Part shown: piece after piece, positions 57,165-64,000 of the stretch
Layout of the letters: every line of letters begins with the position of its first letter
Numbering within the stretch: the stretch's first letter is position 1
Source of the DNA: Linanthus parryae
Lineage: Eukaryota > Streptophyta > Magnoliopsida > Ericales > Polemoniaceae
Reading direction: 5' to 3'
Assembly (NCBI GenBank): GCA_023055425.1
Contig: JALGPY010000005.1
Span: 3,621,501 to 3,685,500 of the forward strand
DNA length: 64,000 bases
Made by a program: the position numbers and the translations under genes
Notes under the pieces: model-generated
Database searches by the model: none
The model's input: only the letters and a program-made list of their open reading frames with translations
Told to the model about the DNA's origin: nothing

Positions 57165-57702
57165 CAATTAGTTGCCGAACCTCCGCCACGCTGGAAACCA
57201 TACACCCCAAACTGGGTGAAGTGTAACACCGACGGAGCTTGGGCAACAATCCCCAGAACAGCCGTTGTCGGCGCTGTCTTCAGAGATCACAACGGTACAT
57301 TCCTCGCTGGACTAGCCGTCCCTCTTCCTATATCTACATCTCCAAGCAGAGGCCGAAGCTTTAGGAATCTTGGAAGCCTTGAAGCATGCATCTCGAAATG
57401 GTTACCAGTAAGTCATTATTGAATCCGACGCGCTCACTATTACTCGCAAACTCAACTCAGGAAGGAGCTTTTCTGATACTATCAACTTGGATTTTGACCA
57501 GAGTCTCAGAGATTGCTTGGACGTTTCAGAAAGGCTTACCACAGTCTTGTTCGAACATGTGGGTGGAGGAAAAAACAAAGTTGCAGATGAGTTTGCAATA
57601 TATGGTCTTCCTCTTGCTAACACACATGTTTGGCTATATGAAGAGCCCGATTGGGCTAGTTTCTTGCTTGATAATGATGTAAACACTCTCAGTTTGCATT
57701 AA
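57165..57702 (+). pseudogene. LINE RNase H-like domain (second half of the split LINE)
   Basis: NWVKCNTDGAWATIPRTAVV with GAVFRDHNGTFLAG, then (new phase) IESDAL-type, LDFDQSLRDCLDVSERL, KNKVADEFAIYGLPLA and PDWASFLLDNDVNTL. This is the RVT_3-type RNase H with DGA and ESDA motifs that ends plant L1 ORF2. A frameshift near 57340 inactivates it. Confidence 0.82.
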
Positions 57703-57930
57703 TACAAGCAGTTTACCCTAAAAAAACAATTTGTTATTTAGGACTAAAAAAATAATTACTATATATTGTTGGGTCAAACTAAAAGATTATCCATTAGGAG
57801 ACTATTGAAATATATTTTTAAAATCTAAGATGCTAATAATTATTTAGTGAAAAATTAAATCAACTAATTCAAGAGCAAACATATAGAGCACCAAATTAAT
57901 TAAAAACTATTAATCCTAAAATGAAAAACA

Positions 57931-58833
57931 ATGGCTAAGAGCGAAATATGGGGCGATTCCCGGCGAGTCGGCAAAGAAAACACAGCCAACTTCCGGCGAG
58001 CCCCAATCACACCACAAATTCGCAAAAAAGATCATCCAACAGTGGATCTACAAATCTCCCAAAGAACCAGAGAAAAGACTCATCTTTTCAGCGACTTCCC
58101 TACAGTCGGTGAGTTGCCGGCGAAGTCGAAAAATCGCTCCTCCTACAACTCAACGTTGGGTTCTGAGAGATCAGCAAGCTCCAAGAAGACTTCAATTCTC
58201 CTACCAGACCTTGATGTTGCTGCAAAGAGGAGGAACTCAAGAGGTGTTCTCAGCCCTCTCCCAAGCGATGCGCCGACCTCTCTCCGGCAACACCATCATC
58301 GTCAATCAAAAGCAATTCAGAACAACTCCCCGTTACCGGATCTACAACCCTCTACAAAGAATTTCTCTGCAAACCGGCTTTCAACTTTTTCTGGTAAAAA
58401 CCCAGTCGTGCAGTCGCACAAATCTTCCCCAAAAAACCCGACTGCTTCAGCCACCCGCCCCACCCATATCGCCGGCAAAAACCTGCCGACTATCGCCGAA
58501 GATAATCAAGAATTAGCCTTGCAATGGTTACGTAATAACCACCGTCAGACAGGGAGTTCGGACGACTTCCCAGAGGAATTACTCTTGAAATTGATTTCCC
58601 CCAATCGGTTTGAAGGAGGTCAATCAGCAGCTCCTACACGATCAAGGAGTAGCAGATCTACCATTCTCGTCCAAAGTTTGGAACGACTGAGTGAAAATAA
58701 AGTTCCTACAAGCCCTGATTTGATATGGGACTGCTCCAAATCCAATCCCCAAAGGTTGTGCGTCCACCTCCAAGACTTTCACCCACAATATTGCAGCGTC
58801 TTTGAAAGGCAAATCAGTGGTGATGAATTGTGA
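57931..58833 (+). CDS. ORF1 part 1 of the LINE-like element
   Basis: 300 codons from the first ATG (MAKSEIWGDS). Rich in Ser, Pro, Arg and Lys, with RRNSRGVLSPLPSD and a NLPTIAEDNQELALQWLRNN segment. I see neither DUF4283 nor a CCHC knuckle, the usual plant L1 ORF1 modules. The basic, disordered-looking composition fits an RNA-binding role, which is inference. It overlaps the next frame by 32 bp, so a single frameshift probably split one longer ORF. Confidence 0.5.
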   Translation: MAKSEIWGDSRRVGKENTANFRRAPITPQIRKKDHPTVDLQISQRTREKTHLFSDFPTVGELPAKSKNRSSYNSTLGSERSASSKKTSILLPDLDVAAKRRNSRGVLSPLPSDAPTSLRQHHHRQSKAIQNNSPLPDLQPSTKNFSANRLSTFSGKNPVVQSHKSSPKNPTASATRPTHIAGKNLPTIAEDNQELALQWLRNNHRQTGSSDDFPEELLLKLISPNRFEGGQSAAPTRSRSSRSTILVQSLERLSENKVPTSPDLIWDCSKSNPQRLCVHLQDFHPQYCSVFERQISGDEL

Positions 58834-59827
58834 ACCCCAACTTCCCTCACCCAAACCAGGTCTTGCGAGCTTCAACAACTTTTATGGGACTGAATCTGTT
58901 GATGTTTTTGAATTGGGGTTCGACGACTTCGATCTCGGCTTCGACGATCTTGAAATTGATCTCCCTGAAGATAATTTCACTTACAGCAACTGCAGTGTTC
59001 CAACATCATCCTCAGCTGCAGGTTACTTTATGCACCCCGTGAAGGTATCAGCGGTGCCCAATTCAAGGCCGACAGATCCACCATGGGCTCCTACTTCCTG
59101 GGTTAATGATTCCGTCAAAGTAAGGAAATCAGTCGAAGGAATAACCTGCTATAACAAGTCTCTGATTGGAAATCAAGAAAGCTCCACAGCAATTTCGAGC
59201 TTCTTGTCAGAAAGTCATAGTATTTCCCAACCTACGGAAGAAATTTCGGAACCTGTCAAGCCCCCGGGGAAAAAATATTTGAACACTACCAATGTTCCTC
59301 TATGCACTTCTGATGACGCAAAAACAGATAACATCATTCAGTACAACAGGGATGAGCTTCTGGCTTTGAGGTTTTGTTCGTTTCCCTCAAAGATTTTGAT
59401 GTCAGTCTGTGTGAAAACAAACTTTGAACTAGGCACAGCACATCCCCGACGGATTGCTAAAAAACCCCTAGCTTTCCCCGCAAAATTTGTTCCATACATA
59501 AATCCGAGGACAAAGCAAGTTGGATATATCAGGCGCTCACCGGTGCTCTCTGCCACGCACCAAAACAAAAATGAGTTGTGCAACACGAACTCTTCAGCAC
59601 TGAAACTTCGGTGTTCAAATGGGAAAATATATAGATGTGTTGTCTCTCCAAGCAAAGGAATGAAGGAATCATCTCCTTTATCAGGTGACAAGTCTGGTGA
59701 TATGCTGCTGAAATCAGTCAAGTTGAGTTCGAACAGTCTGAAACCGTCCAGGACTCATTCAAGGACAAAGTGGTTGCTCATACAAGTCAGCCTCTCAGTT
59801 GGAAATCAGGTTCTACCCTACACTTAG
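58802..59827 (+). CDS. ORF1 part 2 of the LINE-like element
   Basis: 341 codons. The first part contains a direct repeat ELGFDDFDLGFDDLEIDLPE. A later segment LAFPAKFVPYINPRTKQVGY is followed by basic Ser-rich sequence. No known domain is recognised. A further phase shift near 59770 leads into 59770-60135 (KRPPERLGKQLIHSSKRHC), which runs to the endonuclease ATG. It could encode a nucleic-acid-binding protein of the element, or an unrelated host gene captured by it. Confidence 0.45.
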   Translation: MKGKSVVMNCEPQLPSPKPGLASFNNFYGTESVDVFELGFDDFDLGFDDLEIDLPEDNFTYSNCSVPTSSSAAGYFMHPVKVSAVPNSRPTDPPWAPTSWVNDSVKVRKSVEGITCYNKSLIGNQESSTAISSFLSESHSISQPTEEISEPVKPPGKKYLNTTNVPLCTSDDAKTDNIIQYNRDELLALRFCSFPSKILMSVCVKTNFELGTAHPRRIAKKPLAFPAKFVPYINPRTKQVGYIRRSPVLSATHQNKNELCNTNSSALKLRCSNGKIYRCVVSPSKGMKESSPLSGDKSGDMLLKSVKLSSNSLKPSRTHSRTKWLLIQVSLSVGNQVLPYT

Positions 59828-60131
59828 GTCACAAGAAAAGGCCTCCTGAACGTCTCGGCAAGCAACTCATACATAGTTCGAAACGACACTGCTCAGCCCT
59901 CTCCAATTTTAGGCGTCAAATCTTGGTTCCCTCCTCTGATCGCCGCGTGCCTTCACAGCAGAGTTTCTCAGTGAAGAAAAGGACTTACTACTTTGACGAA
60001 AAGGGACCTGCTTTGAAGATACAGAAGTCTGATCGGCAGTGTGTTCGACATCACTTACCCTCTTTCAGCAATCCTTTGCTCTTCCAATCGGGGATTTTGG
60101 AGATTGTTCCTCAACAATCTCGGGTGCACCC

Positions 60132-60345
60132 ATGATCATCTTTGGCTGGAACTGTCCAGACTTGGGACAGCCTTGTTCAGTTCAAGCAGCGCACTTTTTG
60201 TCCCCTTCTGACTACCTATGGATCTTACTTAAAAGTCACATGAAAGGATGTTTGTTCAACCTGGTGATCTCAAACAATGTTGCATATGCTTTTCACTGCG
60301 CGCAACACGGTTTCAGACTTAATAGAGTCTGTTGGAGTAAGTTTT
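60132..60345 (+). pseudogene. LINE endonuclease N-terminus (stub)
   Basis: MIIFGWNC-DLGQPCSVQAA matches the start of plant L1 apurinic endonucleases (WNCRGLG), with the Arg replaced by Pro. Only about 70 residues follow, and the catalytic Glu, Asp and His motifs are not present. Directly after, 60335-60390 looks like an intron (GTAAGT ... CTCATAG). Confidence 0.6.
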
Positions 60346-60861
60346 TCTTTTTCTTCTTAAGTTTGTTTATGCTGACTGTCTTTCTCATAGGCAAGAATGC
60401 ATCGACATACTCCCCAAACGAAGCGCATTGCGGCTTCTACCTTGTCTTTTGGCATCCTTGGCTTAGTTCGAAATCAACACAACCGGGTGATATTCTCATC
60501 CAACCAGTTGTTTCACAAAAAGTCATCCCTCGGATCAAATTCCATCCGACCCTCCAATCCCCCCTTCCTACTCCAGTCTGCCGTCCCTATGCCGTGAACC
60601 ACTACAGCACTGTCATCCGCACAACATCATCGGGTATACACAATTGCAACAAATTTGAGAGATTCACTGTCAAGAATAGACATATCTTCTTAGTTCAATT
60701 TCAGGCTTTTAGCTGTAACTCTGTGGTAGCTTGTCTATTTTCGTCACCTGGATTATTTTTTTTTTTCAGCCAGGTGCGTGTTTGTTTTGTACTGTTTGCT
60801 TTACCCCTTGTGGTTTAATAATATTATGCTATTTCTGTCAAAAAAAAAAGAGCAAACATAT

Positions 60862-61258
60862 GATAAAAAAAATTGCTAATAACCATAAGAAAAGTAAGCA
60901 GATTCATGCTGGATATGCTATATTATTCTCTCAAAATGTAGTATTTATTAGTAGTAGTTATGTAAATCAAATAATCTAGGCTAACTCCTTGTCTAATATT
61001 TATACATAAGCCCGAGCTTAATTACAATTCTGGTTGAGAATTTATGTCTAAGCCCGTCAAAGTTACAAAAATATGTGCCAGGACCCAATTTTTGTTAGGT
61101 CTGGGCTCGTCCAAGCTACAACCCTAGTTTTTATTATTAGATTTACAAAATAAAATTATTTGTATTTATGAGATCCACGATGTTGTGCATTTCGACAACA
61201 TTGGTAAGTCATAAAAAAAGAGATAGTAAATTATGGTATCTCAGAAGCTACCTAAAAA
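60862..61258. other. AT-rich spacer with a GGGCTCG-type hAT trace
   Basis: 'agcccgagctt' and 'ggtctgggctcgtccaagc' (about 61010-61120) resemble subterminal repeats of hAT MITEs in this window. No ends were assigned. Confidence 0.3.
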
Positions 61259-61271
61259 GTCTCCAAAATTG

Positions 61272-61371
61272 CAGCTAGGGTGGTAGCTCAAGTGGTAGAG
61301 TGTTGAAAGCCCCGCATAAGGTCCCGGGTTCAAACCCGTACGACGAAAAAAATAATATCTAAAAAAGAAAG
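61272..61371 (+). mobile_element. Short tRNA-derived SINE (100 bp)
   Basis: A perfect 13-bp TSD GTCTCCAAAATTG (61259-61271, 61372-61384) flanks 100 bp containing a Pol III A box (TAGCTCAAGTGGTAGAG, 61284-61300) and B box (GGTTCAAACCC, 61327-61337), followed by an A-rich tail. The head is tRNA-like, but a closed acceptor stem is not evident, so it is a SINE and not a tRNA gene. Confidence 0.85.
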
Positions 61372-61384
61372 GTCTCCAAAATTG

Positions 61385-62302
61385 GAGATTATTTCTTCCG
61401 CAGATTATTAGTCAACTTTAATTAAAATATGGCCCAATAAATTTACGGAACAAAGGAGAATAATTGTTTTGGCAGATTAAAATCTCAAACCAGACATGTT
61501 TTATATCTCAAATTCAATCATTTTGCATTTAAAATTATTTATATTTTATTTTTGAAAAAATATATATTTATGTTTACTTTCTAAAAGATGTTTGTGTTTT
61601 TTAAAAAGAAAGTTATTTATGCTATAACTAACCAAATTTGTTTTTTTATGGAAATTAGATTGTTCAGTTCGGAGTTGGAGAAAGTTGGCTTTAAGTTGAG
61701 TTTCTATTCGAGTTTCACACTTGATTGTGTGGGACCGTTGTAGCGGAGGCTTAACTTTAATTTGGAAGAATCATTTTCGCCATCAATAAACATCATATTA
61801 TATCAAAGAAGTAGTACAATAGTTTTCAAACGATTACAAAACAACTTAAACTAAGAAACTCATAGCCTACTACAATACCACACCTCAACTACAACAAGAA
61901 TGTTTACAACATCAACACACATCAGGAAAGCACCATCCTCCATCTTGAGCAACCATCAAGTCTGCTAACCTGAAAAGCGACATAAAACATTACTAGAAAA
62001 GAAACTAAAACATAATAAAACTTGCCATTCAAATCTTATCGATCCTCCTCCTTTGACTCCAAAGAGAATCCTTAGCTGCACGCAGAAGAAGAAACCCACA
62101 CGCGACTGTGAGGAGAAATGGCAACTGATAAGTTTTTATGGTGATCTGAATATAGGAGAGAAGCATCATTCATTGAAGTAGTCAAGGCTTCGATGTTGTG
62201 CGAACATACCATAGTTCGTGTTTGGCGATTTTAATACCACTGTTTGTATGGCGGAAAAAGATAGAGGCTGATGCGTTCGTGATGGCCATATGGATTCTTT
62301 CA
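61385..62302. other. Intergenic, nothing recognised
   Basis: AT-rich, no credible frame. Confidence 0.4.
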
Positions 62303-62304
62303 TA

Positions 62305-62562
62305 CCACTTTGATTCTTCTCTTCCCATATGCTTAACTTTTTTAACTTGTTTCTCAGGCATTTTGACCGAGTGATTTGGATTGCAAAATGATATGATTTT
62401 TAATAATTTTTTGACTGTATAATAGAATAACGTTTACTCTATAACACCATGAAAAAATTATCAAAAAAAAGTTACCATTTAACTATCCAAATCACTAGGT
62501 TAAAGTGACCCAGTAAATAATGATAAAAGTCAAGATGATGGGAAAAAGAAGAATCAAAGTGG
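62305..62562. mobile_element. Stowaway-like MITE with ~80-bp TIRs, 258 bp
   Basis: Ends CCACTTTGATTCTTCTCTTC and, reversed, CCACTTTGATTCTTCTTTTT, flanked by TA (62303-62304, 62563-62564). The two halves pair almost throughout, and the centre matches the element at 45267-45523. Confidence 0.85.
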
Positions 62563-62653
62563 TAAGTGCTTTGGCAAATAATGAACTCGGTTAAACAGGT
62601 TTGATTTCACAATGGAGATCCGCGTACTTGATTTATCAAATAGAAAGCGGATC

Positions 62654-63760
62654 AATGAGTGTATGAATAGAGTTGTGGCAAGTTTCCAGTGGCTAAACAA
62701 GTTTGGAAATGCTAATGTGAGTCACCTTACGACGTCTATTTGGGTCATGTGTCAATCGAGTTAATAGTGGAGGCACCTACTTGTATTTCCAAACGTTATC
62801 TTTTTTTTCGCATGCAATGAAAGATTTTATAACAGAAAAACGATTACAATGAGTGTATGAATAGAGTTGTGGCTAGTTTCTAGTGGCTAAGCAAGGTTGG
62901 GAATGCTAATGTGAGTCACCTTACGACGTCTATTTCGGATCATGTGTCAATCAAGTTGATAGTGGAGGCACCTACTCTATTTCCAAACGTTTTCTTTTTT
63001 TTTTCCACATGCAACAGAAAAACGATTACAATGAGTGTATGAATAGTAGGGGTGCAAGTTGGGCGGGTTGAACCCGACCAACCCGAGCCCAGCCCGAACT
63101 AAAATAGGGCCCGAACATATAGTTTCAGTAACTTGGACGGGCTTGGGCAGAAATTCTTAGCCCGATTTGCAATTAGGGTCGGGCTTGGGCACAAATATTA
63201 AACGAGGGGCTAACCCGAATTGTCCGATTTGCATGACCACCACCTATAAATGTTATATATTTTAGATAATTAGGTAGCATATATAACATGAATATGCTAA
63301 TTTTATTTTAATGATTAGACATGTCTTAATTCATTGTATTGTAATTGAATTAGTTGATTTGTTTTTTCATCAATAATTTATTATTTTCTTGTGTTTTTAA
63401 AAATAAGTAAGTTTAATATACTAGTCCGAATTCAGCCCGAACCCGAATTAATTTTTACGAACTCGGGCTCGGGCGGGCTTAGGATGCTCCGAACTCGGGT
63501 CGGGCTGGGCTTGGGCAGCCTCGACGTAACTCGGGTTCGGGCTTGGACATGGGTGCCAACCCGTCCAACCCGCCCGAGTTGCAGTCCTAATGAATAGAGT
63601 TGTGGCAAGTTTCCAGTGGCTAAACTAGTTTGGGAATGCTAATATGAGTCACTTTACGACGTCTATTTCTGATCATGTGTCAATACTCGTATTTCCAAAC
63701 TTTTTCTTTTTTTCCACATGCAATAAAAGACTTTATAACAGAAAAATAATTACAATACAA
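62654..63760. repeat. Tandem triplication, ~190-bp unit
   Basis: Units start with AATGAGTGTATGAATAG at 62654, 62848 and 63030. Each runs through 'gagtcaccttacgacgtct' to 'acagaaaaacgattac'. The third is split after its first 17 bases by the hAT MITE at 63047-63589 and resumes at 63598. Confidence 0.88.
63047..63589. mobile_element. hAT MITE, 543 bp, inside the third tandem unit
   Basis: TIRs TAGGGGTGCAAGTTGGGCGG and, reversed, TAGGACTGCAACTCGGGCGG, flanked by a perfect 8-bp TSD ATGAATAG (63039-63046, 63590-63597). CCCGA/TCGGG-rich subterminal repeats and an AT-rich core. The frame 63391-63597 is not a gene. Confidence 0.88.
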
Positions 63761-64000
63761 ATGGGGCATACCCCATAAACGGAACAACTAGAAGGAAAAG
63801 CCAAACCTCCTACCAAAATACACACCACTACTTACGTTACACAAACACAACCAAATGAGATACGAGCTCAAAGACCCCCATTAAACTACCAAAAGCAGAA
63901 TGGATCCGGCCCAGTAACGCCCGTGAGCCTCCTCAACAAACGCCAAAGAAACAACCCAATACCAAAAGGCCCAAGCACATCCAAAATCTAATACGGAGGA
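63760..64000 (-). mobile_element. Possible LINE 3' end running off the window
   Basis: Shares GGGGCATACCCC followed by AACAAC-type sequence with the LINE tail at 13974-14334. Cut by the window edge; no TSD can be seen. Confidence 0.3.

Larger units (their letters stand above)
45731..57729 (+). mobile_element. 5'-truncated LINE split by a 10.65-kb nested insertion
   Basis: A 16-bp target-site duplication TTTGTTATTTA[A/G]GACT (45715-45730, 57730-57745, one mismatch) encloses two LINE pieces, 45731-46504 and 57165-57729, that read continuously once the hAT at 46505-57156 is removed. The first encodes the zinc-binding RT tail (WRAWHNSLATKDIVRKF, CPLYHQAQESVTHLL). The second encodes the RNase H-like domain. 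A short A-rich tail (57719-57727) ends it. About 1.34 kb of LINE remains. Confidence 0.85.
57885..60847 (+). mobile_element. LINE-like element: long ORF1, endonuclease stub, no RT
   Basis: A 14-bp direct repeat AAGAGCAAACATAT (57871-57884, 60848-60861) flanks 2,963 bp ending in an A-run (60839-60849), so it inserted by target-primed reverse transcription. The first ATG lies 46 bp from the 5' end, suggesting a full 5' end. ORF1 spans 57931-60135 in three phases. At 60132 an ATG opens an endonuclease start (MIIFGWNC, DLGQPCSVQ), but only ~70 residues remain and RT is absent. The tail (TTTGTTTTGTACTGTTTG then a poly(A)) is LINE-like. Confidence 0.7.

Noticed and set aside
61277..61345. A functional tRNA gene
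   Set aside because: A and B boxes are present but no acceptor-stem pairing is evident, and direct repeats flank it, so it is a SINE.

Overview
The window is nuclear DNA of a flowering plant, most likely a eudicot. The coding genes are plant families (ACOS5-type acyl-CoA ligase, mTERF, F-box/DUF295), introns are short and AT-rich, intergenic DNA is AT-rich, and most of the sequence is layers of plant transposable elements. I cannot name the species.

Layout. 1-1632: two truncated gypsy chromovirus fragments joined head to head. 3038-6629: a complete non-autonomous LTR retrotransposon (204-bp LTRs, TSD GTTCT) with no gag or pol, whose interior is an array of dozens of short hairpins. 7974-14350: a Tourist-like element, LINE and hAT-transposase remnants, a solo LTR, a broken LSM4-like exon and a LINE tail. 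15185-16333: an intact single-exon mTERF gene. 18450-21920 (minus): an intact six-exon ACOS5-like acyl-CoA ligase with a MULE-type MITE in intron 1. 22745-24725 (minus): two decayed mTERF copies, one cut by a TIR element. 28465-29448: a compact single-exon protein resembling a ubiquitin-specific protease, with tandem repeats in its promoter. 32336-37110: a Tourist-like element holding a twin-primed (5'-inverted) LINE and a MULE that carries a coiled-coil gene fragment. 37489-41174 (minus): exons of an unidentified spliced gene. 41724-43091 (minus): an intact F-box/DUF295 gene. 43447-45523: Stowaway-like elements. 45731-57729: a four-level nest (LINE split by hAT, split by copia, split by a 3.1-kb solo LTR), every level closed by its own target-site duplication. 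57885-60847: a LINE-like element with a long non-standard ORF1, a stub of endonuclease and no reverse transcriptase. 61272-64000: a tRNA-derived SINE, a Stowaway-like element, a tandem triplication split by a hAT MITE, and a probable LINE tail.

The intact host genes are the mTERF, ACOS5, USP-like and F-box genes. They do not form a pathway. ACOS5 acts in sporopollenin synthesis, mTERF in organelle gene expression, and the F-box and USP-like proteins in opposite arms of ubiquitin biology. The most novel signal is the hairpin array inside the 3038-6629 element. It is followed by the minimal USP-like gene, the fully dated transposon nest, and the RT-less LINE.

All calls come from reading the sequence and recognising protein families. 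No database search or folding program was run.
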